NCBI RefSeq assembly: GCF_026343115.1
Contig: NZ_JAPEMC010000002.1
Location: 62,001-126,000 of the forward strand
DNA: 64,000 nt
From: Streptomyces sp. NBC_00102
Lineage (GTDB): Bacteria > Actinomycetota > Actinomycetes > Streptomycetales > Streptomycetaceae
Direction of reading: 5' to 3'
Positions 46,991 through 55,480 of this stretch are shown here, piece by piece. The position numbers were made by a program, and so were the translations under genes. The notes beneath the pieces were generated by a model, which was not told where the DNA came from, made no database searches, and saw only the letters and a list, made by a program, of their open reading frames with translations. Positions within the stretch are counted from its first letter, which is position 1. The number at the start of each line of letters is the position of its first letter.

Positions 46991-48403
46991 TCACCAGCTG
47001 GTCCGCAGAAGGTGGTTGACCAGGAGTGCCAGCACCGCCTGGGCGCCGAGCCAGCCGCGCCGGTGACGGTCGGGCAGGGCGGCGGCGGCCGGCAGCAGCC
47101 AGAGCACGAAGGGCAGCCAGATGCGCTCCGTCTCCGCCTTGCTCATCCCGGAGAGGTCGGCCGCCACGACGGCCAGCGCCGCCGCCAGGGTGAGGACGGC
47201 CAGCCGCTGTGCCCCGCCGAGCGGCCGGCCCGTCCGCAGCGCCCGTACGGCACCGGGCGCGGCGACCGCCGATCTGCGCAGGCCCGCCACGGTCGCCAGT
47301 CCGGCCGAGACGGTGACCGTGGCGAGGTTGGCCCAGACCCAGTAGGCGTACGGCCGCTTGCCGCCCACCCCTTGGTGGTACCGCTCCACCAGCAGCGGAT
47401 ACGCCTCCCACCAGTGGAACCCCGCCAGGGTGAACAGGGCGGGCACCACCAGTGATCCGGCCGCGAACGCGGGCAACGGGCGTGCGGTGCGGGTGAGTAC
47501 GAGCACGGTCGCCAGCAGCAGGACCGTCAGCGGCAGCCCGTAACTCAGGTAGCAGACCAGCCCGAACAGCAGGCCCGACCCGGCCGCCGCAGGGCCCGGC
47601 AGACGGGTCGCGCGGGTCGCCGACACCGCGAGCAGAGCCATCGACCAGCCGACGACCGCGGCGAACGCGGCGTCGGCCGAGACACCCGCCCAGATCGCCC
47701 CCGGCGCGAGGACGAGGAACGGCGCCGCCTTCCGCGCGAACTCCTCACCGACCAGTACCCGCAGGGTGACCAGCGCGGCGGCCGCGGCGGTCGCCGCGAG
47801 GGCGACGCAGCAGACCGCCGCCCACACCGCCCCGCCGAGACCGATCCGGTCCAGCAGCACGAACGGCAGAGTGGCGCCCGGCGGATGCCCGGCCACATGG
47901 GTCGGCCAGTTGCCCGGCCGGCCCATCACGATGTGGTCCTCGAAGGTACGCAGGGCGGCGCCGATGTCGTGGAACCCGGCGACGCCCGCCAGGTACTCGT
48001 GACGGCTGGTCAGCTTGAGGGCGAACCCGCTCCGCCAGCCGTCGACCATCGCGAGCGAGAAGATCCACGCCGCCGAGACCGCCCAGGACAGGACGAGCAG
48101 CCCGCGCCACCGCGTCGTCACGGCCACCCTGTGGCCGACGGCGACCGCGAGCACCGCCAGCGCGAGCGCCGCCGGTGTGCCGGGCCCGACGTGGGGGTCC
48201 CACGACGCGATCAGCGGCGGCCACCCCGCGTACAGGGTGCCGTCCCCGTTCACGGCCCAGCCGACGAGCACCGCCACCGCGACCAGCACCGCCGCGCAGG
48301 CGGCGGCGGTCAGGTCACGGCGCCCCGCGCGGTCCACCGTTCCCGGCCGGCCCGGGGCTGCTTCCGTTCCTCCGGCGCGTCCGGCGCGCTCCTCGGTCCT
48401 CAC
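46991..48403 (-). CDS. Polytopic membrane protein, probable GT-C-type glycosyltransferase
   Basis: A 470-residue protein with about 11-12 transmembrane helices and a periplasmic-type loop FEDHIVMGRPGNWPTHVAGHPPGATL. The HPPG motif and early acidic residues occur in actinobacterial mannosyltransferase-like membrane proteins using polyprenyl-linked sugars. Catalysis is not provable from sequence. GTG start at 48401-48403. It opens a run of genes for sugar and membrane chemistry (to 53716), although it is divergent from the molybdopterin enzyme. Confidence 0.75.
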   Translation of the reverse strand: MRTEERAGRAGGTEAAPGRPGTVDRAGRRDLTAAACAAVLVAVAVLVGWAVNGDGTLYAGWPPLIASWDPHVGPGTPAALALAVLAVAVGHRVAVTTRWRGLLVLSWAVSAAWIFSLAMVDGWRSGFALKLTSRHEYLAGVAGFHDIGAALRTFEDHIVMGRPGNWPTHVAGHPPGATLPFVLLDRIGLGGAVWAAVCCVALAATAAAAALVTLRVLVGEEFARKAAPFLVLAPGAIWAGVSADAAFAAVVGWSMALLAVSATRATRLPGPAAAGSGLLFGLVCYLSYGLPLTVLLLATVLVLTRTARPLPAFAAGSLVVPALFTLAGFHWWEAYPLLVERYHQGVGGKRPYAYWVWANLATVTVSAGLATVAGLRRSAVAAPGAVRALRTGRPLGGAQRLAVLTLAAALAVVAADLSGMSKAETERIWLPFVLWLLPAAAALPDRHRRGWLGAQAVLALLVNHLLRTSW

Positions 48404-48556
48404 CCCGGCACGCTAAGCCGCGGGCGGACGATTCCTCGGGCCGACCGGGCCGCCGCACGCGTTACCGGGCACGCGGGCCACTCGACGGGGTGACCCCGCC
48501 CGCACGCCGGGAGCCGCGTCCCCGGACCCGCGAGGCCTCCGCCCTACCGTCGCACC

Positions 48557-49807
48557 ATGGGTGACCTCATGCAACGCCTCTCCGCACTGCCCGGACCGAC
48601 ACGCCCGGACTTCTGGCGCAGCCCCCTGCGGGGCGCCCGGTTCACCGCGGTGCTCGGCCTCGTCCTCCTGGTCGGGCTGACCCTGGTGGCGGTCACCGGA
48701 CTCCTCTCCTACGCCGCGTACAACCCGGATCTCGCGGCCGTCAACGACAAGACACCCGACAAGGGGCTGCTCGGCTTCTACCTGTTCTCCTGGCCGACCG
48801 GCCCGCACTGGCTCTACCGGCTCACCCAGGGAGTCCACGTCACCCTCGGCACCGTGCTGGTCCCCGTCCTCCTCGCCAAGCTCTGGTCGGTGATCCCCCG
48901 GCTCTTCGCACTCCCGCCGGTCCGCTCCGCCGGCCACGCGCTGGAACGCCTCTCCATCGTGCTGCTGGTCGGCGGCGCGCTCTTCCAGTTCGTCACCGGG
49001 CTCCTCAACATCCAGCTGGAGTACGTCTTCCCGGGCTCCTTCTACCGGCTGCACTTCTACGGAGCGTGGGTCTTCCTGGCCGGCTTCCTCAGCCACACCG
49101 CCCTCAAGCTCCCGCAGGCGGTACGTGTCCTGCGCGACGGAATCCCGGCGGGGGAGAAGGACACCCTCGCCGCACCGGCCCCCGCCCCGCCGACGCTTTC
49201 CCGGCGCGGCGCCTTCGCCATGGTGGGCGCCGGATCACTGGTCCTGTTCGCCACCACGGCCGGCCGCAGCTCCGACGTACTGCGTCCCACCGCCCTGCTC
49301 ACCCCGCACGGGGTCGAGGACCCGGGCAGCGGGCCCGACGGCTTCCAGATCAACAAGACCGCCGCCTCCGTGCACATCCGCCCCGTCGACGTCGGACCCG
49401 GCTGGCGCCTGACCGTACGCGGACCGGCCGGCACCTTCCGCTTCAGCCGGGACGAACTCCTCGCGATGGACCAGCACAGCGCGGCGCTCCCCATCGCCTG
49501 CGTGGAGGGCTGGTCCACCTCCGACCAGTGGTGGCGCGGAGTACCGCTGCGGGACCTGGCGGCGATCGCCGGATTCCCGGACCGGCCCCCGGGCGTCCTC
49601 GTGGAATCCGTACAGCGCACCGGCTCCTTCCGCGAGGCGGCACTGCGCGACAACCAGGTGCGCGACGGCCGCTCGCTGCTCGCCCTGGAGGTCAACGGCG
49701 TGCCCCTGTCGGCCGACCACGGCTATCCGGCGCGGATCATCGTGCCGGCCGCGCCCGGTGTGATGAACACCAAGTGGGTCGGCGCCCTGACCTTCGGTGC
49801 CCTGTGA
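48557..49807 (+). CDS. Molybdopterin-dependent oxidoreductase fused to a cytochrome b-like membrane domain
   Basis: A 416-residue protein. The N-terminal 200 residues have four or five transmembrane helices with His-containing helices (HWLYRLTQGVHVTLGTV, LHFYGAWVFLAGFLSHTALK) that could hold haem b. After a SRRGAFAMVGAGSLVLF helix comes a sulfite-oxidase-fold Mo domain (about 260-416) with the likely Mo-binding Cys in PIACVEGWSTSDQWWRG. This joins in one chain what E. coli MsrP/MsrQ (YedY/YedZ) does with two. The substrate is unknown; the active site faces outside. Its stop overlaps the next gene (GTGA). Confidence 0.87.
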   Translation: MGDLMQRLSALPGPTRPDFWRSPLRGARFTAVLGLVLLVGLTLVAVTGLLSYAAYNPDLAAVNDKTPDKGLLGFYLFSWPTGPHWLYRLTQGVHVTLGTVLVPVLLAKLWSVIPRLFALPPVRSAGHALERLSIVLLVGGALFQFVTGLLNIQLEYVFPGSFYRLHFYGAWVFLAGFLSHTALKLPQAVRVLRDGIPAGEKDTLAAPAPAPPTLSRRGAFAMVGAGSLVLFATTAGRSSDVLRPTALLTPHGVEDPGSGPDGFQINKTAASVHIRPVDVGPGWRLTVRGPAGTFRFSRDELLAMDQHSAALPIACVEGWSTSDQWWRGVPLRDLAAIAGFPDRPPGVLVESVQRTGSFREAALRDNQVRDGRSLLALEVNGVPLSADHGYPARIIVPAAPGVMNTKWVGALTFGAL

Positions 49808-50412
49808 CCGGCCGGGAGCGGGAGACGGCCGGGGGCGCCGGAGCGGACGCGGGCGGAAGCGGGAGCGGGACCACGGCGGCACGTCCGCGCACCCGCTCCC
49901 GCGCCGCCGGCCTCTTCCGGCGCGGGTACGGCGAAGGGCCGCTGCACCTGCTGCTCCTGGCCGCGACCTTCGCCCTGACCGGGTACGCCGGGGTCCGGCT
50001 CCTGCACGGACAGACCCTGCGGATCGTGCTCTGGTTCGCCGGGGCGGCGGTGGTCCACGACCTCGTCCTGCTGCCCGTCTACTCGACGGCCGACCGCGCC
50101 CTGCGCGAGGCGCTGGGGACGCGGTCGGGCCCGGTCGGTTTCCGGCGTGGTCCGGTCAACTTCGTACGCGTACCGGCATTTCTCTCCCTGCTGCTCCTGC
50201 TGGTCCAGTTCCCGCTGATCGCGCGGCTCTCCGAGCGGTACGACCGCTACACCGGGCTCTCCGTCGACGTCTTCCTCGGCAACTGGCTCCTCGTCACCGG
50301 AGTGCTCTTCGCGCTTTCGGCGCTCTGGTTCACGCTGTCCGCGTGGCGGGGGAGCCGCCAAGAGCCCCTGCGGCGCAGCGAGACGAAGGGCCGCCCGTCC
50401 GACTCCCACTGA
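49804..50412 (+). CDS. Small polytopic membrane protein coupled to the Mo-oxidoreductase
   Basis: A 202-residue protein, not recognised as a named family. A basic, low-complexity N-terminus (1-40) is followed by about four transmembrane helices (LHLLLLAATFALTGYAGVRLL, IVLWFAGAAVVHDLVLLPVY, VPAFLSLLLLLVQFPLIARL, NWLLVTGVLFALSALWFTL). Translation starts at GTG 49804 within the preceding stop, so it is likely a partner of the molybdopterin enzyme. The last 166 bp overlap the opposite-strand methyltransferase gene. Confidence 0.82.
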   Translation: MTGRERETAGGAGADAGGSGSGTTAARPRTRSRAAGLFRRGYGEGPLHLLLLAATFALTGYAGVRLLHGQTLRIVLWFAGAAVVHDLVLLPVYSTADRALREALGTRSGPVGFRRGPVNFVRVPAFLSLLLLLVQFPLIARLSERYDRYTGLSVDVFLGNWLLVTGVLFALSALWFTLSAWRGSRQEPLRRSETKGRPSDSH

Positions 50413-51053
50413 TCGGCCACCAGCCAGCCCTGCGGGGCCGCGTGGCGCAGCAGGGCCGGGGTCCCCAGCCGGGCCCACGGGAACGGCTCCGGGGGGTCCG
50501 GATTCCCGGGGCCGGGACTCCCGGGGTCGGGACTTCCGTCGTGGAGACGGACCTCGGACCGTTCGTCCAGGTCGAGCGGGTGCGTCTCCACGATGAGGAG
50601 GCCACCGGGGGCGAGCAGCGCCGCCACGCGTTCCAGCAGGACGGTCGGATCGCCGCCGATGCCGATGTTGCCGTCCGCCAGCAGCACCGTGCCCCACCGC
50701 CCCTCGCCCGGCAGCGGGTCGAACACACTGCGCCGCAGCGCCCATCCGCCGAGACCGCGGGTACGGGCCACGGCGGCCTCGCTCACGTCGATGCCGAGCG
50801 CCCGGTGCCCCCGCCGGCTGAGCGCGGCCACCAGACGGCCCGGTCCGCAGCCGATGTCGAGCACCGGGCCCTCGCAGCGGCGCAGCGCCGACAGGTCGGC
50901 GTCGTCGGCCTTCAGGCACCAGCGCTCCACGTCCAGCTCCATCAGCAGCCCGTCCGTCCGGCGGAGGAAGAGCGGTCCGCGCCCGGAGCGCAGGGCGTTC
51001 GCGTACGGGTCGGCGGCCCAGGAGAGGTTGCTCGCGGCCTGGGAGGCGCTCAT
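50247..51053 (-). CDS. SAM-dependent class I methyltransferase
   Basis: A 268-residue protein with a Rossmann methyltransferase core. Motif I is VLDIGCGPGRLVAALSRRGH; GIDVSEAAVARTR is the acidic strand-2 end; LLADGNIGIGGDPTVLLERVAALLAPGGLLIVETHP covers motifs II-III. The acceptor is unknown. The ATG overlaps the preceding glycosyltransferase stop (ATGA). The last about 55 residues extend under the convergent membrane-protein gene and are hydrophilic and unconserved-looking. Confidence 0.88.
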   Translation of the reverse strand: MSASQAASNLSWAADPYANALRSGRGPLFLRRTDGLLMELDVERWCLKADDADLSALRRCEGPVLDIGCGPGRLVAALSRRGHRALGIDVSEAAVARTRGLGGWALRRSVFDPLPGEGRWGTVLLADGNIGIGGDPTVLLERVAALLAPGGLLIVETHPLDLDERSEVRLHDGSPDPGSPGPGNPDPPEPFPWARLGTPALLRHAAPQGWLVADQWESDGRPFVSLRRRGSWRLPRHADSVNQSAESAKSTPVTRSQLPRKTSTESPV

Positions 51054-51733
51054 CGGGCCGCTGCCCGGTCCAGGCGGCCCAGGGCCGCGGCGAACCGGCC
51101 GTGCGGCGCGAGACCGGCGACCCGTACCGCGTCCTCGGCCGTGTCCACGTCGCGCAGGCGCGGCAGCTCACCGACCGTCAGCCCGGCGGCGAGCAGCCGC
51201 GCGCGCTGCACCGCACCCGTCTCGGGTACGGACATGGGCACGCCGCGCAGCAGCGCGGGGTCCGGGGAGGCCAGCCCCAGGGCCCAGAACCCGCCGTCCT
51301 CCGCCTCGCCGAACCAGGCGTCGCACCGGTCCCACCCGTCCGGCGCCAACGCGGCCGCCAGGTGCGGGGGTTCGATCTGCGGAGTGTCCATGCCGATGAG
51401 GAGCGCCGGACCGGTGCAGCCGCCGAACGCCGCGGCGAGCCGCTCGTCCAGCCCGCCGGAGCACTGCGGCACCACCTCGATGCCCGGGGGGAGCCATGGG
51501 CCGGGCTTCCCCTCCAGGACGAGGACCCGGCGCGCGGCCGGCAGGGAGAGCACGGTGAGCAGGGTGTCCGCGAGGGAGGCGGCGGCGAGTTCCGCCGCCT
51601 CCTCGGGGCTGAACCGCGGGGTGAGCCTGGTCTTGACGCGACCGGGAACCGGTTCCTTCGCGACGACCAGCAGCGTGGTGGGGCCGGAGGGGAGCGCGGC
51701 GCCGGCTGCGGAAGCCGGTACGAACGGGGTCAT
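51050..51733 (-). CDS. DUF2064 / TIGR04282-type glycosyltransferase
   Basis: A 227-residue GT-A-like protein. LLVVAKEPVPGRVKTRLTPRFSPEEAAELAAASLADTL is the family opening (KTRL binds nucleotide), GMDTPQI is the DxD-like site, and GEAEDGGFWALGL is conserved. Family members transfer sugars in arsenosugar-like or glycolipid biosynthesis; the acceptor is unknown. It overlaps both neighbours by ATGA and belongs to the GT2, DUF2064, methyltransferase operon. Confidence 0.87.
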   Translation of the reverse strand: MTPFVPASAAGAALPSGPTTLLVVAKEPVPGRVKTRLTPRFSPEEAAELAAASLADTLLTVLSLPAARRVLVLEGKPGPWLPPGIEVVPQCSGGLDERLAAAFGGCTGPALLIGMDTPQIEPPHLAAALAPDGWDRCDAWFGEAEDGGFWALGLASPDPALLRGVPMSVPETGAVQRARLLAAGLTVGELPRLRDVDTAEDAVRVAGLAPHGRFAAALGRLDRAAAR

Positions 51734-52482
51734 CGACAGGACTCCGTCCGCACGGAGTCGCGCGCGAGCGGCGGTTCGCGCAGTACGGCCCGCATGTCGA
51801 GCACCGCGTGCCAGGTGCCCCGCCAGGTCCCGGTCACCTTGGACCTGCCGGTACGGGGGCGGTACGGGACGTCCGCCTCGGCGATCCGGAGCCCGGAGTC
51901 GGAGGCCCGCACCACCATCTGGAGCGGATATCCGCTGCGGCGGTCGGTGAGGTCGAGGGCCAGCAGGTCCGTCCGGCGTCCCGCGCGCAGCGGGCCGAGG
52001 TCCCGCAGCCGCAGCCCCGTACGCCGCCGCAGCATCACGGCGAGCGCGAGGTTGGCGAGCCGGGCGTGCAACGGCCAGGCGCCGCGCCCCTCGGGGCGGC
52101 GGCGCCCCAGCACGAGGTCGCAGTCGCCCGAGGCCACCCGTCGGACGAACGAGGGCAGCAGGCCGGGGTCGAGCGAGTCGTCGCAGTCGCAGAAGCAGAC
52201 GAACTCCGCCTCGGCGGCGGCGAGTCCCGCATGGCACGCGGACCCGAAGCCGCGTCGCGGCTCGTGCACGACGGTGGCGCCCAGCGAACGCGCCACCTCC
52301 GCCGAGCCGTCGGTCGAACCGTTGTCGACGACGATCGCGCGCCAGCCTGCGGGGATGCGGGCCAGCACCCGGGGGAGGGCGGCGGCTTCGTCCAGGCAGG
52401 GCAGCACCACGTCGACGGAGAGCGGCGGGGTGTCGTGGGGGACGGTGGTCGAGGAGGGCGAAATATCGGTCACCCGGCTCAC
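51730..52482 (-). CDS. Family 2 glycosyltransferase (DPM1/DolP-mannose-synthase-like)
   Basis: A 250-residue GT-A protein. VDVVLPCLDEAAALPRVLARIP, IVVDNGSTDGSAEVARSLGATVVHEP and CDCDDSLDPG (DxD-type) are clear, and the C-terminal part has RSGYPLQMVVRASDSGLRIAEADVPYRPR. It probably charges a polyprenyl phosphate or builds a glycolipid. GTG start. First gene of the three-gene overlapping operon. Confidence 0.9.
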   Translation of the reverse strand: MSRVTDISPSSTTVPHDTPPLSVDVVLPCLDEAAALPRVLARIPAGWRAIVVDNGSTDGSAEVARSLGATVVHEPRRGFGSACHAGLAAAEAEFVCFCDCDDSLDPGLLPSFVRRVASGDCDLVLGRRRPEGRGAWPLHARLANLALAVMLRRRTGLRLRDLGPLRAGRRTDLLALDLTDRRSGYPLQMVVRASDSGLRIAEADVPYRPRTGRSKVTGTWRGTWHAVLDMRAVLREPPLARDSVRTESCR

Positions 52483-52572
52483 CCTATGAAGACGGATCGG
52501 GCAATTGCCCGCATATGGGCCCAGTGGCAGGGTGACGTCGATCGAGTGGCCGTCCGTGCCCGTCTTTCCGGG

Positions 52573-52600
52573 CCCGTAGCCCGTAGCCCGTAGCCCGTAC
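52573..52600. repeat. Short (CCCGTAG)3-4 tandem repeat
   Basis: Three to four perfect 7-bp units CCCGTAG lie in the gap between the epimerase stop and the GT2 start. Confidence 0.8.
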
Positions 52601-52615
52601 CGCCGTGTCGCTCCG

Positions 52616-53716
52616 TCAGGCGTCCGCGAGGCGGGCGCCGCCCGGGGGCGGGGGTGCGGACTCCGCTCCCCGCTGCGGCGCGGCGGCGAACTCCCGCATG
52701 CCGTCGGTGAACCCCACCCGCGGCAGCCAGCCCAGCTCGGTGCGCAGCCGCCGGGAGTCCGCCGTCACATGGCGTACGTCGCCGAGCCGGAACTCCCCGG
52801 TCACCACCGGCGCCGGGCCGCCGTAGGCGGAGGCGAGCGCCGTCGCCATCTCCCCGATGGTGTGCGGCTCCCCGCTTCCGGTGTTGTACGCGGTGAGGAC
52901 ACCGGCTTCCCGCCGCGACAGTGCGGTCAGCGCCGCCACCGCCGCCGCGGCCACATCGGTGACGTGCACGAAGTCGCGCCGCTGCCCGCCGTCCTCGAAG
53001 ACGCGGGGCGCCTCGCCGCGCGCCAGCGCGGAGCGGAACAGCGAGGCCACCCCGGCGTACGGCGTGTCGCGCGGCATCCCCGGCCCGTACACGTTGTGGT
53101 AGCGCAGCGACACCGCCCGGCCGTCCGTCGCGCGTGCCCACGCGGCGGCCAGATGCTCCTGGGCGAGCTTGCTCGCCGCGTAGACGTTCCGGGGATCCGC
53201 CGGGGCGTCCTCGGGGACCAGCCCCGGTACGAGGTCCGCCCCGCAGGACGGACAGCGGGGCTCGAAGCGGCCCGCCTCCAGATCGCGCCGGGCGCGCGGC
53301 CCCGGCCGGACGGGCCCGTGCAGCGGGCAGTCGTACCTCCCCTCGCCGTACACCACCATCGAACCGGCCAGCACCAGGTCCCGGACCCCGGCCTCCGCCA
53401 TCCCGGCGAGCAGCACCGCCGTACCCAGGTCGTTGCAGCCGACGTAGAGCGGCGCGTCGGCGAAGTCCTTGCCCAGCCCGACCATCGCCGCCTGATGGCA
53501 GACCGCGTCGATCCCCGCCAGCGCCCCGGCCACGGCCGAGGGATCCCGTACGTCCCCGACGATCAACCGCTCGTACGGCCCCTCCGGAGCCGTTCCCCCG
53601 GGATGGGCCGAGGGCAGCAACGCGTCGATCACCACCGCCTCGTGCCCGGCCGTGACCAGGGCCCGTGTGATGTGCGACCCGATGAACCCTGCTCCGCCTG
53701 TGACGAGTACACGCAT
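52616..53716 (-). CDS. NAD-dependent sugar epimerase/dehydratase with Cys-rich insert
   Basis: A 366-residue extended SDR. TGGAGFIGSHITRAL binds NAD; the YAASKLAQEH motif holds catalytic Tyr and Lys; RYHNVYGPGMPRDTPYAGVASLF is typical of UDP-sugar 4-epimerase-like enzymes. An insert between about residues 125 and 165 carries YDCPLHGPV and RCPSCGADL, which could bind zinc and is not part of standard GalE. It probably supplies an activated sugar for the adjacent glycosyltransferases. Confidence 0.9.
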   Translation of the reverse strand: MRVLVTGGAGFIGSHITRALVTAGHEAVVIDALLPSAHPGGTAPEGPYERLIVGDVRDPSAVAGALAGIDAVCHQAAMVGLGKDFADAPLYVGCNDLGTAVLLAGMAEAGVRDLVLAGSMVVYGEGRYDCPLHGPVRPGPRARRDLEAGRFEPRCPSCGADLVPGLVPEDAPADPRNVYAASKLAQEHLAAAWARATDGRAVSLRYHNVYGPGMPRDTPYAGVASLFRSALARGEAPRVFEDGGQRRDFVHVTDVAAAAVAALTALSRREAGVLTAYNTGSGEPHTIGEMATALASAYGGPAPVVTGEFRLGDVRHVTADSRRLRTELGWLPRVGFTDGMREFAAAPQRGAESAPPPPGGARLADA

Positions 53717-53846
53717 GGGCGTCAGGCTAAGGGCTGTACCGCGATTCCCGGTGGACCGGCGTCCGACGACGCGGCGAGGTGCCGCGTCCCCGGCCCCACG
53801 GGAGGGCAGAACACCCGGGGCGGAAGCGGCCGGTAGGGAGAGGCGG

Positions 53847-54974
53847 TCAACTTCCGCCGGTAAAAGGTGAGTTCATCAGGTCGAGTCGGTGGCGCACCAT
53901 GCTGATGTGGTCGTTCGCCGTCAGTACCCCGAAAGCCATGACGATCGGCATCGGGGCGGCCAGGAACAGCTCCGTCTCCACGCTCGCCGCCCCGACGGCG
54001 GTGCCCCATCCGCGCCGCGCGGACCGCCACGCCTCGTACAGATGCGTGGCGAGGGCCTCGAAGAGCTCGCGGCTCTCCGGCAGCCGCTCGACCGCGGCCT
54101 CCACGACCACGTGGGCACCGCACGGCGGTCCGGGTTCCTCCGGGTCCGCGTCGTCGAAGACGTAACCCGTGTGCGGGCGCTGGGTCCCGGCGCGGCGCAC
54201 CTCGCCCGTGCGGGCCACCGTCCGGGCATCCTCGATCATCTCGGCGGCGGGGGTGAGACGGACGATGAACGCGAGCCGGTGGCGGTCGCCCGGCGGGCAG
54301 AGCGGGAAGGGGACCGGCTCCGGGTGGGCGCTCCCGGTCACCAGCAGACCGTCCAGCAGAGAGCGCCGGGCATGGTCCAGGCCTTGGCGCAGGTGCGGGC
54401 CCAGGAGCAGCACACCTTTTCCGGAGACCGGGCTCTCGGGGCCGAGCGCCACGCCGATGGGCGGGTGGACTTCCCGGGCGAGACGCCGGCCTATCAGGAA
54501 ACCTTCCCGCAGCCTGGCGAGCGGATAGAGGGTGACGGGTCCCCGGGCTCCACTCGACTCGTACTCGCTCACCCGGGCGTCGATGAGCTTGGCGACGAAG
54601 TCGACGCGCTGCCGCAAGGACAGCTCCGCTCCGTCCGGCGAGAGCAGCCGGGGCTCTATCACCAGCGCGGACCCGTGGTTCCTGCGCGAGGCGTCCCGCA
54701 TCCGCTCGAAGCGACTGGACTGGGTCTCGGTGTGCGGAAGCAGGGAGACGACCACCCCGAGACCCCGCTCGCGGCGCAGCACCCAGCCGAGGACCACGAG
54801 AAGGGCCGCCAGTACGAAGACGGCCAGGAAGAACCAGATGGAGTCGTGGACCTTCTCCAGGACGTTGGGGACGACACCGAGCGCGACGGCGGAGAACGTC
54901 GCGATGAGGAGCGTTCCGAGGCCCTCCCGGGTCCGGAGGAAATCCCAGAGCTCGCGGTACCAACGGACGCGCAT
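53847..54974 (-). CDS. Two-transmembrane protein with SAVED-like C-terminal domain (candidate cyclic-nucleotide effector)
   Basis: A 375-residue protein. Two N-terminal transmembrane helices (about 19-39 and 46-67) are followed by a soluble domain. Its end, ETELFLAAPMPIVMAFGVLTANDHISMVRHRLD, resembles the C-terminal core of SAVED domains, which bind cyclic di- or oligonucleotides. RVDFVAKLIDARVSEYE...GPVTLYPLARLREGFLIGRRLA fits the N-terminal half. This 2TM-SAVED architecture matches the CBASS effector Cap14. No nuclease or protease domain is present, so membrane disruption is the expected output. AGGAGG lies 6 bases before the ATG. It is 29 bp downstream of the last RAMP-operon gene, so it should be co-transcribed with Cas10. 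The SAVED call is from pattern memory, not a search. Confidence 0.65.
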   Translation of the reverse strand: MRVRWYRELWDFLRTREGLGTLLIATFSAVALGVVPNVLEKVHDSIWFFLAVFVLAALLVVLGWVLRRERGLGVVVSLLPHTETQSSRFERMRDASRRNHGSALVIEPRLLSPDGAELSLRQRVDFVAKLIDARVSEYESSGARGPVTLYPLARLREGFLIGRRLAREVHPPIGVALGPESPVSGKGVLLLGPHLRQGLDHARRSLLDGLLVTGSAHPEPVPFPLCPPGDRHRLAFIVRLTPAAEMIEDARTVARTGEVRRAGTQRPHTGYVFDDADPEEPGPPCGAHVVVEAAVERLPESRELFEALATHLYEAWRSARRGWGTAVGAASVETELFLAAPMPIVMAFGVLTANDHISMVRHRLDLMNSPFTGGS

Positions 54975-55003
54975 TCAGGACCTCCTGGTCAGGCGGGAAC
55001 TGG

Positions 55004-55480
55004 TCAGGTGGGAAGCGCACGCACGAAGGTGACCGGGCTCGGCCCGGTGAGTTCCAGGAGCTCGAACCGCAGTGCGTACGCCCCTGCCGCCAGCGGACCG
55101 GCATGCTTCTCGTCGGGGCTCCAGGCGGTCCCCGGCCGGACGAGGACCCCCACGTCCTCGGGCCTTCCGGTCGCACCGTCCGGGGCGCCGCCGGTGCGGT
55201 CGTCCGTACGGAGGGAAGCCGTCAGCGCCCAGGGGCCGTCGAATCGTACCCGCAGGCAACGGTCCGCGTCCCATGCCCAGAGGTGCGTGGAATCCGGTGT
55301 TTCTTCGGGCAGTTGGGCGGCGGGCGCCAGGTGGAACCCGCCCAGGTCCGCCCAAGCGCAGACGGTGCCGTCCAGCAGGGCGCGGGCCCGCGCCCAGTCG
55401 AGGCGCCCGTGCCGTTCCAGCGTGGCCCGCTGGGGCCGGGCCTCGTGGCGGGGGGAGTCGGGGGAGCGGTCCGTGTTCAT
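55004..55480 (-). CDS. Small CRISPR-operon protein, Csx19-like candidate
   Basis: A 158-residue protein of uncertain family. After a hydrophilic N-terminus comes RARALLDGTVCAWADLGGFHLA, then THLWAWDADRCLRVRFDGPWALTASLRTDD, and a C-terminal strand-rich part (AGAYALRFELLELTGPSPVTFVR). Position (last subunit gene of a III-D-like operon), size and the Trp-rich middle recall Csx19 (TIGR03984), but similarity is weak and I rely mostly on context. Its ATG overlaps the double-RAMP stop (ATGA). Confidence 0.5.
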   Translation of the reverse strand: MNTDRSPDSPRHEARPQRATLERHGRLDWARARALLDGTVCAWADLGGFHLAPAAQLPEETPDSTHLWAWDADRCLRVRFDGPWALTASLRTDDRTGGAPDGATGRPEDVGVLVRPGTAWSPDEKHAGPLAAGAYALRFELLELTGPSPVTFVRALPT

